This document shows positions 18,401-26,802 of a stretch of DNA of 64,000 nucleotides, in pieces. The DNA is from Rubinisphaera italica (GTDB lineage: Bacteria > Planctomycetota > Planctomycetia > Planctomycetales > Planctomycetaceae). The notes under the pieces were generated by a model, which saw nothing but the letters and a program-made list of their open reading frames with translations, had not been told where the DNA came from and did not search any database. The DNA is taken from contig NZ_SJPG01000001.1 of NCBI RefSeq assembly GCF_007859715.1, positions 3,994,728 to 4,058,727 of the forward strand, in the 5' to 3' direction. Positions within the stretch are counted from its first letter, which is position 1. Each line of letters starts with the position of its first letter. Both the position numbers and the translations under genes were made by a program.

Positions 18401-18904
18401 CGCTTTATTTCTGCTCTGGGGAAAACAGGCGAACTTGTCGTTTCCAAGCAGCAGTATGTGCGCACTTGGGAAGTGCTCAACCCTGGCGATAATATGAAAG
18501 CGATTAACGATGCGATTCGTCATAATGGGATCGAACATGCCGCTACCGATGATCCGCTGCTTCCCTGGACCACCACTTACAGTCAGGTTGATGGTTCACT
18601 GGCTCTGCAACCATTGGCCTGGATGGGAAATATCGCGGCTAAGAACCTACAGTTCGCCCGTTTTGAGTTGAACGTGATACAAGCAGGAAAAATCGGCTTA
18701 AAAATTGATGACCCGACCGGGCTCCGCATCTGGGTTGATCAAATCGAAGTGAAAGTCGAGCCGGAAATTGCCATCGAACTTTTAACGGGCTCGCATCGAG
18801 TCACGGTTGCTTCTGAAAGTCAAGCTCGTTCGATGAAACCGATTCGTATTGAATTAATTGAGGTGGATGGATCGAATGGACAGGCGGCTTTAGTGAACAA
18901 TTGA
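15440..18904 (+). CDS. PVC-type membrane-bound dehydrogenase/HEAT/haem-binding protein
   Basis: The 1154-residue exported protein has a signal peptide (to about residue 24) and an N-terminal propeller domain of the 'membrane-bound dehydrogenase' type, including FEVNLFAAEPMIAKPTQM and GRLWVSTSETYP. A helical HEAT-repeat region spans roughly residues 400-860. A C-terminal c-type haem domain has CMKCH at about residues 873-877, followed by GGKVGPDLSSIG, the form seen in Pirellula/Verrucomicrobium haem-binding proteins. A beta-rich tail ends it. Such fusions are abundant in planctomycetes and are thought to oxidise sugars or related substrates in the periplasm, but the substrate is unknown. It stands alone between repeats upstream and an insertion sequence downstream. 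Confidence 0.85.
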   Translation: MYHKLLSFVLFQILILSTTSLPAQRGLTEVPDPNPEKEQASFQVADGFEVNLFAAEPMIAKPTQMNWDTQGRLWVSTSETYPHVKPGEDANDKVMVLEDTDHDGVADKSTVFADGLLLPTAILPGDGGVYVANSTELLHLKDNDGDGKADETRIVLSGFGTEDTHHIIHTLKRGPDGDIYFNQSIYTHSHVETPYGVKRLLAGGTWKFDTKTLELDVYSRGLVNPWGLVFDPWGQTFETDGAGGQGLNYVFPDTVMFTAANAERTVTGLSPGQPKHCGLELLTGDHLPEGWSGRYVTNDFRGNRVNSFELSESGSGYIARQTDNLLTSNYVSFRPIDILMGPDGGIYVADWYNPIIQHGEVDFRDERRDHEHGRIWRIVPKDYKPESITLPAEAEIGTLVDQLCSDQKWYRDQARYELSSRKPEHVFLILDEEAVDSHKPWNEAQLKLSGLWLSEDWNLPEEIQSRLPKLLTYDNPQMEKSANVQAAAVRIAGAHPEFEDWMDWMKAAIEDPHAQVRLEAVHALRHAGTLEAIRLAATAVREENDRFLEFSLWQTFRETESVWLESFLADPNSMSSNPNTLLTIANAARSAEVVDPILKLWQEEVIPAEKTSEVLSLIAERGNTSYLQQLWSVSQQPNSPHTLAILNTLVNAAERRKIKPNVSDEDLMALLKSKNGQIQILGCRLAGLWKVEASRSVLKTLANKETQPRSLRKTALQSLAQLGGPDSRDYLLSIAKGEQLKALQVDGIEALASMNLNLAVQAAVETLSQTDSAAEVNAILNPLLSTKQGPNLLTRALQDAHWNADVATAAVRMASSLPQQNLALVSAIRKAGSLEAMKAELTAAEMQELVSEITSQGNVHRGEEIYRREKLLCMKCHAIGGAGGKVGPDLSSIGASAPVDYLVESLLVPSKKIKEGYHAVQVVTIDGIVLAGVPILENQNEIHIRDAEGKVNVVPVEDIELKKNSTVSLMPADLVGKLRRDELVDLVRFISALGKTGELVVSKQQYVRTWEVLNPGDNMKAINDAIRHNGIEHAATDDPLLPWTTTYSQVDGSLALQPLAWMGNIAAKNLQFARFELNVIQAGKIGLKIDDPTGLRIWVDQIEVKVEPEIAIELLTGSHRVTVASESQARSMKPIRIELIEVDGSNGQAALVNN

Positions 18905-19035
18905 ATCAACCCTAAAGGGGTATGCACAGAAATTCACTTCTCGTCTCGATTGAATAAGTTATAATATGTAATTATGTGTAAGTTTCTCGGGCGGTAATTC
19001 CTTTTCAAGCCCTTTCACTCCATTATTCTAGTACC

Positions 19036-19731
19036 TCAATTCATTTGATATTGTGGGTACAAGCGTTTGAGTTTGATACGAGCCTCGCTGGTTGTAAAGT
19101 GCCAGTCGACACCCGATTGGCTTTCGTTGCGATGGTTCATCCAAGCTGTCACTTCGCGGCTCAATGTTTCAATATCTCGGATGCGTCGCGTTAAACATTG
19201 TTTGGTCAACACGCTCAATTCGATCTCGGCGACATTCAGCCAACTCCCATGTTTGGGCGTGTATCGGATGTCGATCCTGTCGGCCAGGCGCTTCGCCTCA
19301 GCCGGTTCAAATGTTTCATACAACGCCCCCACGGTGTGAGTATTCAGATTGTCGCAAACCAGAATCACCATTTCCGCATTCGGATACTCTTCATCGAGCA
19401 ACGCTTTGATCTCGGTGGCCCAGTCGCGACGCGTCTTGGTCGGACGCACGCTCACTTTTCGCCAGCCCGCTTTCGGTTCGGTAAACAGAAAGTGGTTGGC
19501 GGTTCCGTTTCGTTCGTACTCGTAGTCATATCGGGCAGGCTTCCCCGGTTCACAGGGAAGCGGCTGCCGGGTTTCTTTGATCAGTTGCATCGGTTGCTCG
19601 TCCATACACACCACCGGATATTCTTCGTCGTACTCCCACTGATAAATGTCCAGCACATCTTCCATCCGAGCAACAAACTCGCCATTCTCTTTGGCAGGAA
19701 TCACCCAGCATTTGCGGCGATGAGGCTGCAA
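19036..19731 (-). CDS. IS630 transposase, C-terminal DDE catalytic part (frame B)
   Basis: This frame contains the DDE catalytic core: VVCMDEQP (first Asp), VILVCDNLNTHT (second Asp) and HGSWLNVAEIE (Glu), the IS630 signature. The listed ATG lies past the true junction. The frame opens before it and is entered from frame A by a -1 shift at a run of seven A on the coding strand (19736-19742). The fused product would be about 378 residues, the usual size for this family. No internal stop or deletion is seen, so the element may still be able to move if the shift occurs. Confidence 0.85.
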   Translation of the reverse strand: MQPHRRKCWVIPAKENGEFVARMEDVLDIYQWEYDEEYPVVCMDEQPMQLIKETRQPLPCEPGKPARYDYEYERNGTANHFLFTEPKAGWRKVSVRPTKTRRDWATEIKALLDEEYPNAEMVILVCDNLNTHTVGALYETFEPAEAKRLADRIDIRYTPKHGSWLNVAEIELSVLTKQCLTRRIRDIETLSREVTAWMNHRNESQSGVDWHFTTSEARIKLKRLYPQYQMN

Positions 19732-20171
19732 CTCGTTTTTTTCAGCGTCCGACCAACTGTTGTCGGTGACACGCTCTCCACAATTTCCAACTCGACCATC
19801 CGATCGGCCAGTAACTCCAACGTCCAGGCCGCACGGCCTTCCGGCGCCTGGCTACAGGATGTTGCGATCAACCGAGCTTCTTTCTCGCCATCAAAAATGG
19901 GCTGACGGGAGGGACGCTCCTGTTTCTTTCGCTCCAGGGCCGTTTCCAGCCCTCCTTCCACAAGTCGCTGCCGGACATTCTTGACCGTGTTGAGATGACA
20001 CCCGAATGCTTCGGCTGTTTTCTCATCCGACCAGCCAGGTCCCTCGGCATCCACCTTGAGCAGGATATGAGCATGCTTAATTTTGTAAGCCGCCGCCTTC
20101 CCCTTGAGAACGATGGCCTCCAGTAAATCCCGCTCTGCCGAATCCAACCGCACCACATACTTCTTATTCAT
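19701..20171 (-). CDS. IS630 transposase, N-terminal helix-turn-helix part (frame A)
   Basis: The 156-residue frame starts at the ATG at 20171, which has a perfect ribosome site (GGGAGGA, 6 bases upstream); an upstream ATG at 20201 lacks one. It contains helix-turn-helix segments (EKTAEAFGCHLNTVKNVRQRL and SVSPTTVGRTLKK) that bind the element ends. The frame runs past the A7 slip site and ends shortly after it, overlapping frame B by about 31 bases. The layout is that of an IS630 element expressed by -1 frameshifting or transcriptional slippage, rather than of a broken gene. Confidence 0.85.
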   Translation of the reverse strand: MNKKYVVRLDSAERDLLEAIVLKGKAAAYKIKHAHILLKVDAEGPGWSDEKTAEAFGCHLNTVKNVRQRLVEGGLETALERKKQERPSRQPIFDGEKEARLIATSCSQAPEGRAAWTLELLADRMVELEIVESVSPTTVGRTLKKTSCSLIAANAG

Positions 20172-20273
20172 CGCGATTCCTCCCTGAATCAAAACAGACA
20201 TGCGAGGAATAATTCATTACTCAAAATTGATCAACAGACAAAATCAAATGAATCGAGGTACTAGGATCTAACT

Positions 20274-21326
20274 ATGATGAATCTCCGTCTTCAAGTTCCT
20301 CGAAAAGCATTTACGCTGATCGAACTACTGGTCGTTATCGCGATCATTGCCATACTTGTGGCATTACTTTTACCAGCCGTTCAACAGGCTCGTGAAGCGG
20401 CACGTCGCAGCAGTTGCAAAAACAATTTGAAGCAAATTGGTTTGGCCCTGCACAATTATCACGATACTTACCGTGTCTTTCCTCCTGGATACATCAATCA
20501 ATTTGATGATCCTCAGCCGACAAATTCTGGAGAATACTCAACAGCAGTCGGTGCTGAACGCAGTGCCTGGAGTTGGGGGGCTTTTGTCTTGCCATTTGTG
20601 GAGCAAAGTGCTTTGTATGATGTTCTTCAAGTCGGAGATATTCGAATCAAAAATGCTCTGGCCACGCCAGCCTTGCTATCCAATATGCAGAACCCAATCA
20701 GCTCTTTCCGATGTCCTTCAGATACTGCTCCAGATGTAAACACGTCAAAACAGGTACAGGACTCTGCTGGAACCGCCCGGAATATTGCGACTGCCAACTA
20801 TGTTGCATCGAATTCAAGTCGAAGATGGCATTCCTCTGGCTCCTGGGTGACTGGACCAGGTTTAGGTGAACTTAGTCAGTGGGGTACACCTCCAAATGCC
20901 AATCAAAGCCCTAACGGTATGTTCTGGAGAAATTCGAAAGTCCGAATGCGAGACATTACAGATGGCACAAGCAACACAGTCATGGTTGGAGAACGTGCCT
21001 GGGAATTAAATAACCCTGCTGGAGCTACCTTTAACTGTCGAGCAGGAACCGTGCTTGGAACGCGAATCACAAATGAACAATCAGAAGTACATCGCGGACT
21101 GGCAGCAGCAACAACTGCAATAAACTTTGCCAACGGAAATTGCAATAAAGGATTTTCTAGCCGACATACCGGTGGAGCTCAGTTTGTATTGGCTGATGGA
21201 AGTGTTCGATTCCTGTCGGAAAACCTCGATCAGAACAATGCCACATTTGGTGGTACCAACGCGGTTGACTCCACGTTTGAAAGACTGGTCGCTCGTAACG
21301 ATGGGCAAGTTGTTGGAGAATTCTAA
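20274..21326 (+). CDS. DUF1559 prepilin-like protein (copy 1)
   Basis: The 350-residue protein has a type IV prepilin N-terminus: [19 protein letters not shown], then [18 protein letters not shown]. The residue before the cleavage-site Phe is Ala here, where Gly is usual (the second copy at 45690 has Gly). The DUF1559 body ends with [20 protein letters not shown]. These proteins are exported, presumably processed by a prepilin peptidase, and occur in many copies in planctomycetes; their role is unclear. Two consecutive ATG codons (20274, 20277) are possible starts. An IS630 element ends 10 bases upstream, so the native leader is lost. A terminator follows and then a small lipoprotein gene, its frequent companion. 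Confidence 0.9.
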   Translation: MMNLRLQVPRKAFTLIELLVVIAIIAILVALLLPAVQQAREAARRSSCKNNLKQIGLALHNYHDTYRVFPPGYINQFDDPQPTNSGEYSTAVGAERSAWSWGAFVLPFVEQSALYDVLQVGDIRIKNALATPALLSNMQNPISSFRCPSDTAPDVNTSKQVQDSAGTARNIATANYVASNSSRRWHSSGSWVTGPGLGELSQWGTPPNANQSPNGMFWRNSKVRMRDITDGTSNTVMVGERAWELNNPAGATFNCRAGTVLGTRITNEQSEVHRGLAAATTAINFANGNCNKGFSSRHTGGAQFVLADGSVRFLSENLDQNNATFGGTNAVDSTFERLVARNDGQVVGEF

Positions 21327-21352
21327 AGGAGAGAGTCCTTAGTTTTAAAGCA

Positions 21353-21387
21353 GGGAAGATTGCTTGTTAGTAGTCTTCCCCTTTTTT
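21353..21387 (+). terminator. Rho-independent terminator after DUF1559 copy 1
   Basis: GGGAAGA (21353-21359) pairs with TCTTCCC (21374-21380). The hairpin is followed by CTTTTTT. It lies 27 bases past the stop and before the lipoprotein gene, so that gene may need partial read-through or its own promoter. Confidence 0.75.
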
Positions 21388-21423
21388 GTTCATGCGGAAA
21401 ATATCAATCGTCAGGAAATTTAG

Positions 21424-21834
21424 ATGAAGCACATTGCGTACGCTATATTGGGATTTACCTTGTTATTTATTGGGATCGGTTGTGGGGGGGGAACTGGTGA
21501 TTCACCAGATCTGGGAAGAGTGAGTGGTACCGTGCTGGTCGATGGAAAACCACTTGAAAATGTGTTGGTCTCATTTGCGCCTGAAGACGGTAGCCGAGCT
21601 TCAACGGGAGTGACTGATGCAAGTGGGCAGTATCAATTAACCTATAGTACCTCGGAAATGGGTGCTAAGATCGGCAAGCATAATGTCAAGATTTCCAGCT
21701 ATAATGATAGTGATCCCAATGACCCAAACGCCCCTATGGTACCCCCGGAAATCGTTCCAAAAGACTATCTGGAAATCTCCAAACCTGTCGAAGTCACCGC
21801 AGGGAGCAATACCATTGATCTGACATACCCTTAA
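21424..21834 (+). CDS. Small lipoprotein with carboxypeptidase-regulatory-like domain
   Basis: The 136-residue protein has a lipoprotein signal peptide with the lipobox FIGIGCGGG, so it should be anchored through the Cys near residue 20. The mature part, GRVSGTVLVDGKPLENVLV, then TGVTDASGQYQLTY and VTAGSNTIDLTYP, is a single beta-sandwich of the transthyretin-like 'carboxypeptidase regulatory' type, common in exported planctomycete proteins. It follows the DUF1559 gene by 97 bases on the same strand, a pairing often seen in this phylum that suggests they work together at the cell surface. No catalytic residues are seen. Confidence 0.8.
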   Translation: MKHIAYAILGFTLLFIGIGCGGGTGDSPDLGRVSGTVLVDGKPLENVLVSFAPEDGSRASTGVTDASGQYQLTYSTSEMGAKIGKHNVKISSYNDSDPNDPNAPMVPPEIVPKDYLEISKPVEVTAGSNTIDLTYP

Positions 21835-21868
21835 GAATTGCTCACTTCAATTTACCGGGGTAATGTAA

Positions 21869-24304
21869 TTATCGCACATACAGAAACTCGGGCGAAAGAC
21901 AGACGATCCACAGCAAATCCTCAATCGACTCTATTGCCGGTTCTACACCCAGTTCGACAAGCAAGATTTCTTTTTCCTGAGGACTCGGTTTTCTGCTGTA
22001 AGCAAATTCGTAAATGAATTCAATCAGTCCCTCAGGATTTCCCTGAAATTGCTGCTGGAGATGGCTGGCCCCGGCTGCCAGCGAGTTCATCAGAGTTTCG
22101 CCATTCGCAAGATTGATCGCTTCGAGTGTTGTCAATTCCTGGGGACGGGAGGTGACGATTTGATCGCGGTTTGGGCGGCCGAGAGCCGTCATGAGGAAAT
22201 CGTTCTTCATCAACGCGGCTCGGACCATTGCGGGTTGCTGATCGGACAAGCCTAACGCGAGCGATTCACGAATCGGCTGGGCGGTCGATTTTGTCCAGAC
22301 GGATAAGGCTGGCACAATTGTGACCGGCTGCCAGGTTCCGGTTATACGCCCCAATCGTCCTTCTCGTGGTTCGTTCAATGTTGGATTCCACTCCCAGGTT
22401 GCGTCACTGACCAAACTTGTCGCTTCTCCACTGGAGTGGAACATTCGAGCTTCGAAAAAGAAGCCGGCTGCGTTGGGTGTGGATCCTTCATTCGTTGCCC
22501 GGATGACAATTTGATTCCCGCCGACTTTCAAATGAGGCCGCAGTATTACGGTAGTCGGTTGTTGCCAGTCTTTATTATGTGCGACCTCTTTGCCATTCAC
22601 ATACACGATGGCTGCGTTGTCACAAGTCAGCACACCAACAGCTCTTTCCGGCAATTCATCGAGATTAAAGGTCTTTCGCAGCATGATCGACTCCCCTGCG
22701 GGAGGAACTTTCCCTTCTGCTGCGGAATCTCCCCAGATCCAGCTCGCTGTCAATTCGATTTGCCGGGCTTCTTCTTCATTAACAAGATTCCGCATGACGG
22801 GAGCATCGATATTATTCGGAGCAGAGTCCGTCAGCTGCCAGACGGCATCCAGGAATTGCTCAGCTGTCAAACGTCTTGGGCGTGGACCGCGATAAACATA
22901 GTCGGAATCAGATTCCTGCTGTACCGATTCCATTTGCGATTGATACGCCTGCGATGTAGCGATGTGGGCCAGCAGTTGTTTCAGGTCGTAATCGTGTTCA
23001 GCGAAGTAACTCGCCAGATAATCGAGTAAATCGGCACTCCAGGGTTCGGTGTGCATAGCATCGACTGGATGCACAATGCCGTGGCCCATCAGCTGGTTCC
23101 ATAATCGATTGGCAATTGTGCGGGTGAGTCGTCCGTTGTCGGGATGAGTCATCAGGTTCGCGAGTTGTTGCAAGCGTTCGTCACGAGGAGCAGAGGCATC
23201 AATATCACCGAGTTCGGGAAAGATCCAATGAGCCTGAGCCTGTTCGCCGGTCGGTTTGTCGCAACGGTGAATTTCGAGAGGGCGTTCCGAATAAATCGCA
23301 GCCAGTCCATAAGCTTCGCTTAATTTCCAACGGTCAATGAAACTGTCGTGACACGATGCACATTTCATATTGATGCCGAGCAACGATTGCGAAATGCTCT
23401 GGGAGAACTGGATTTCGACCGTTTGCCCGGCACTCACTTCGCCCCGCCATTTGATACCATCGATAAAACCTCGACTTTCGCCGGAAGGGGGAGCGATCAG
23501 TTCGCTAACGAATTCGTCATAAGGTTTGTTATTGAGGAGAGCCGCGTAAAGCCAGCCGCTGATTTGACTACGACCTCCTGTAATAAATCCAGTTCCTGTA
23601 TAATCGTTTCGCAGCAAATCGTTCCAGAACGTGAGCCAGTGGTCGGCATAGGCAATCGGATTGTCGAGCAATTCGCGGATCAATTCTTCCCGTTTTTCAT
23701 GAGACTGATTTTGCAGAAACTGATCTCGAAGTTCAGGAGTCGGTAGCAGGCCAGTCAAATCAAGCGAAGCTCTTCGCAAAAATGTTTCATCGGAAATCGG
23801 TTCGGGAATCGACACTGAATGCTCATTAAGATATTGATCGAGTATTCGGTCAATTGGATGCGATCGGCCGGCATGGGTAGCAGGCAAGTCCGGTTTGCGG
23901 GGCAGAAGTGGAGGTTCATAAGTCGATTCGGCAAAAGTAAAACCCGGCTCCCATGGCATTCCCTCTTTGACCCAGCGAGTGAGTAATTCAATTTCAGCCA
24001 GAGAAACTCGATCCTTCTCGAACGGCGGCATCTGTAATTCGGGGTCGGGGGAGTTGATCAAATCCAGAAAATAACTGGACTCCGGCTTTCCAGGAATGGC
24101 GGCTTCACTTTCAAGAAACAGTGCCCGCGTATTGATCGAGAAGCCTCCCTTGACATTCGATTTGCCATGACAATCCACACAATGTTTTTTCAGGATTGGC
24201 ACAATTTCATGTGAAAAATCGATCGGCTTTTTGTCTTCAGCACTCGCTTCCCCCAGTGTAAAAAACGAAAAAGAAATTAGAATTGTAAACCATATTAAAT
24301 GCAT
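21869..24304 (-). CDS. PSCyt1-DUF1549-DUF1553 planctomycete cytochrome protein
   Basis: The 811-residue exported protein has a signal peptide (to about residue 22) and a c-type haem motif in KKHCVDCHGK near residue 40. DUF1549 follows (about 150-350: RILDQYLNEHSVSIPEP, then RRASLDLTGLLPTP), with a second CASCHD motif, and then DUF1553 (LTRTIANRLWNQLMGHGIVHP onward). Between about 510 and 650 lies a beta-sandwich-like stretch (MLRKTFNLDEL, VYVNGKEVAHN, ATNEGSTPNAAGF) resembling a galactose-binding-type insert. The usual partner is a DUF1501 protein in the next gene; here none is adjacent, and one occurs alone at 36096. Periplasmic redox processing of polysaccharides is a common guess but unproven. 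Confidence 0.9.
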   Translation of the reverse strand: MHLIWFTILISFSFFTLGEASAEDKKPIDFSHEIVPILKKHCVDCHGKSNVKGGFSINTRALFLESEAAIPGKPESSYFLDLINSPDPELQMPPFEKDRVSLAEIELLTRWVKEGMPWEPGFTFAESTYEPPLLPRKPDLPATHAGRSHPIDRILDQYLNEHSVSIPEPISDETFLRRASLDLTGLLPTPELRDQFLQNQSHEKREELIRELLDNPIAYADHWLTFWNDLLRNDYTGTGFITGGRSQISGWLYAALLNNKPYDEFVSELIAPPSGESRGFIDGIKWRGEVSAGQTVEIQFSQSISQSLLGINMKCASCHDSFIDRWKLSEAYGLAAIYSERPLEIHRCDKPTGEQAQAHWIFPELGDIDASAPRDERLQQLANLMTHPDNGRLTRTIANRLWNQLMGHGIVHPVDAMHTEPWSADLLDYLASYFAEHDYDLKQLLAHIATSQAYQSQMESVQQESDSDYVYRGPRPRRLTAEQFLDAVWQLTDSAPNNIDAPVMRNLVNEEEARQIELTASWIWGDSAAEGKVPPAGESIMLRKTFNLDELPERAVGVLTCDNAAIVYVNGKEVAHNKDWQQPTTVILRPHLKVGGNQIVIRATNEGSTPNAAGFFFEARMFHSSGEATSLVSDATWEWNPTLNEPREGRLGRITGTWQPVTIVPALSVWTKSTAQPIRESLALGLSDQQPAMVRAALMKNDFLMTALGRPNRDQIVTSRPQELTTLEAINLANGETLMNSLAAGASHLQQQFQGNPEGLIEFIYEFAYSRKPSPQEKEILLVELGVEPAIESIEDLLWIVCLSPEFLYVR

Positions 24305-24345
24305 GATGCTTTATTCCTGCTGAATCGCACATGTTGTGACACTAA

Positions 24346-25284
24346 TCAGGGATCAAAATTATCCAGCTTATGGACAAACCCTTTCAATGAGCATGATCTT
24401 TTCAGCCCCCGTTCGTCAACCAAATGACAGCCGGGAACGGCAGTTATGAGACCGACTGGGAAAATCTGAACGGGACAGGATTTGTTTTTGAGAATCTTTT
24501 CCAACTCTGCCGGTGGCATTGTCCAGAGCAATTCGAAATCTTCACCATCACTCAAGGCGTGATCGAGTGGCGGAGTCTCATCGACAAACTGTCCAACATC
24601 CTCGGAGATGGGGATTTTTTCAGTAAATATCTCTGCGCCAACTTTGCTCTCATTCAAGATGTGGCCCAGATCGGAAATCAGGCCATCACTAATATCAATC
24701 ATCGAAGTGACTTTGGCATTTTTACTGAGCCAGAGTGCTTCGGCAATTCGTGGAGTGAATGTAAATTGCCTGCCAAAAATACTTCCGCCTAGTGGACCAC
24801 TGACACAGATTTGATCTCCCAGCTGGGCTCCTTTACGTCGAATTGCTTTCCCCTGTTCGGTTTCACCGTAAATTGAAATATTTATCGCCAGCGAATGCGA
24901 CCAGGTATTTGTATCGCCACCAGCGATGGGAATCTGGAATTCATTGGCTGCGTGAACCAGTTCCTGAAATAATTGTCTCGCCTGCTGCGGTTTCCAATTT
25001 CTGGGAAAGACGACACTGACAAAAGCAGCCGTGGGTCTTCCCGCCATCGCAGCAATATCGGAAAGATTGACGGCCAGAGATTTGCGGGCAATTGATTTTA
25101 TAGAGTCGATTTCCGTGCAAAAATGGACACCGTCGAGCAAAAGATCGGTTGTGATCAGGGTTTCATAACCGGTTCGCTGAGATATAATCGCACAATCATC
25201 TCCAATTCCAAGATTGACTCTGCTATCATCACCCTGTAATGATTTAAGTTCCTCGATCAGTTCAAACTCGACCACAAAAGTCAT
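24346..25284 (-). CDS. thiL: Thiamine-monophosphate kinase
   Basis: The 312-residue protein phosphorylates thiamine monophosphate to thiamine diphosphate with ATP, the last step of cofactor synthesis. Family motifs are in order: LGIGDDCAII, LITTDLLLDGVHF, KSLAVNLSDIAAMAGRPTA, IAGGDTNTW, MIDISDGLISDLGHI and DGEDFELLWT. These give the Mg-binding Asp residues and the AIRS-type fold. The start at 25284 (MTFVVEFELIEELKS) matches the family. The open frame reaches back to 25350, but that would overlap the divergent RND adaptor start. No TPP riboswitch is apparent in the short 60-base divergent gap. Confidence 0.92.
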   Translation of the reverse strand: MTFVVEFELIEELKSLQGDDSRVNLGIGDDCAIISQRTGYETLITTDLLLDGVHFCTEIDSIKSIARKSLAVNLSDIAAMAGRPTAAFVSVVFPRNWKPQQARQLFQELVHAANEFQIPIAGGDTNTWSHSLAINISIYGETEQGKAIRRKGAQLGDQICVSGPLGGSIFGRQFTFTPRIAEALWLSKNAKVTSMIDISDGLISDLGHILNESKVGAEIFTEKIPISEDVGQFVDETPPLDHALSDGEDFELLWTMPPAELEKILKNKSCPVQIFPVGLITAVPGCHLVDERGLKRSCSLKGFVHKLDNFDP

Positions 25285-25344
25285 CCTCTTTCGCGGGCCT
25301 GTGCAAGCAAATCTCACAGAACCTTCATAATTAATGACACCACT

Positions 25345-26766
25345 ATGCAATTAAAATTGATACATCAGCTGTTTATTGTCTCACAGCGGAATTTACTCCT
25401 CAGGATACGATTCTCTCCGTCTGAGATTGCCACCGCAACCCTGGCCTTGCTCTTCATACTGACTGCAAGCCAGGCCAAGGCCCAGTTCGGCCCCTCTCCG
25501 GTTGTCGTTTCGCCTGTAGTCAAAGAGCAGGTGTCTGTTGGTCAGAATTTTGTGGGCACGGTTCGTCCAATTAAAACTGCAGCAGTCGGAAGTGCAGTGA
25601 ATGGTCGAGTTTCTGAGTTTCCTATTAATGAAGGGGATTATATCGAGGCGGGCTCTCCACTGGCTCAATTATTAACGGAAACGATCAGGTTGGAGCATGA
25701 AGCCGCTGTTCACGAACAGGATTTGCGAGAACAGGAATTAAAAGAACTGGAAAACGGTTCGCGACCGGAAGAAATCAGTCGGGCAAAAGCCGCACTGGCC
25801 GCTGCGAAAGCCGCCAAAGATTACAACGAGAAGAAACGTCAGCGGGCAGAAGATTTGTATGGCCGCGGAGCTATTAATTCCGACGAAATACAGTTGATTT
25901 TATCTGATTATATCCAGGCCGAGCAGATGTTTGTCCAGATGACCGAAGCTTACGATTTAGTTGTCCAGGGGCCTCGAAAAGAACAAATAGCCCAAGCTCG
26001 TGCACAAGTCGCGATTCGCAAAGCGATTGCGAATCGGTTGGCTGATCAACTCAAAAAACACACGATTCGTACTCCATTCAATGGATTTGTCTCCGCAGAG
26101 CATACCGAAGTGGGGCAGTGGGTCAGTCAGGGAGAACTGGTCGCTGAAGTGATTGAGCTCGATTATGTCGATGTCGAAACCTACGTTCCTGAACAATACA
26201 TCGCCTACATTCATAAAGGACAGCAGGTGACCGTGGAAATCCCTGCCTTACAGGATCATCTGTTTACAGGGACCGTAGAAATGGTGATCCCTCAGGCGGA
26301 TACTCGTTCCCGCACCTTTCCAGTAAAAGTACGCCTCAAAAACACGATTGAATTTGCTGAACCGAGTGAAGAGAAATCAGAAACCATCTCGATCAAAGCC
26401 GATCCTCTGATCAAATCGGGAATGCAGGCTCGGGTTCATTTGCCAACGGGAAATAAGCAGGAGGCTCTCCTGCTGCCGAAAGATGCTCTGGTACTTGGTG
26501 GTCCGCAGAGGATTGTGTACGTGGTTGTCCCGGGTCAGGAGAAAGAACCCGCAACGGTGAAACCAGTTCCAGTGATCGTGGGTGTTGCGAACGGAGATCA
26601 CATTGTGGTTCGCGGGGATCTGCAGGAAGGCGACCAGGTTGTCATACGAGGAAACGAACGCCTGCGTCCCGGTCAACAGGTTATTCCTCAACTTGAGAAA
26701 TCGAAACCTCAAGTAAAAAAATCAAAAGAAGGCGGCGAGCTTGCTGCACCTCCGGCTCCTAAATAA
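25345..26766 (+). CDS. RND efflux periplasmic adaptor (HlyD/MFP family)
   Basis: The 473-residue protein has an N-terminal membrane anchor (about residues 27-46, ending ASQAKAQF) and the barrel-sandwich hybrid halves TAAVGSAVNGRVSEFPINEG and HTIRTPFNGFVSAEHTEVG. A long alpha-helical hairpin lies between (AKAALAAAKAAKDYNEKKRQ), followed by beta-barrel and membrane-proximal domains (VTVEIPALQDHLFTGTVEMV). It connects an inner-membrane RND pump with an outer-membrane channel. The pump gene follows by 36 bases on the same strand and is clearly co-transcribed, but carries a frameshift. No TolC-type gene is nearby. The basic, Lys-rich C-terminal tail is of unknown use. Confidence 0.88.
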   Translation: MQLKLIHQLFIVSQRNLLLRIRFSPSEIATATLALLFILTASQAKAQFGPSPVVVSPVVKEQVSVGQNFVGTVRPIKTAAVGSAVNGRVSEFPINEGDYIEAGSPLAQLLTETIRLEHEAAVHEQDLREQELKELENGSRPEEISRAKAALAAAKAAKDYNEKKRQRAEDLYGRGAINSDEIQLILSDYIQAEQMFVQMTEAYDLVVQGPRKEQIAQARAQVAIRKAIANRLADQLKKHTIRTPFNGFVSAEHTEVGQWVSQGELVAEVIELDYVDVETYVPEQYIAYIHKGQQVTVEIPALQDHLFTGTVEMVIPQADTRSRTFPVKVRLKNTIEFAEPSEEKSETISIKADPLIKSGMQARVHLPTGNKQEALLLPKDALVLGGPQRIVYVVVPGQEKEPATVKPVPVIVGVANGDHIVVRGDLQEGDQVVIRGNERLRPGQQVIPQLEKSKPQVKKSKEGGELAAPPAPK

Positions 26767-26802
26767 CTGATCCGACTCTAATCCTCTATTGGCTATCCTT
26801 TC

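Larger units (their letters stand above)
19028..20264 (-). mobile_element. IS630-family insertion sequence
   Basis: Terminal inverted repeats of 22 bp, CTAGTACCTC(A/G)ATTCATTTGAT, lie at 19028-19049 and 20243-20264 with one mismatch. Both ends have TA inside CTAG, the duplicated TA target expected of IS630/Tc1-type elements; the element proper is about 19031-20260 (1230 bp). It encodes a two-frame transposase on the minus strand. It has inserted 10 bases before the ATG of a DUF1559 gene, so that gene is cut off from its native leader at 18905-19027. Confidence 0.92.

Noticed and set aside
19198..19905. A 235-codon plus-strand frame antisense to the IS630 transposase
   Set aside because: The minus strand has DDE motifs and a strong ribosome site; the antisense frame is low-information and is a mirror of that coding pattern.
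22436..23029. A 197-codon plus-strand frame inside the DUF1549/DUF1553 gene
   Set aside because: Antisense to a well-supported protein; no domain-like motif.
25285..25344. Possible TPP riboswitch in front of thiL
   Set aside because: The gap is 60 bases and contains no CTGAGA-type core or paired structure; it is too short.
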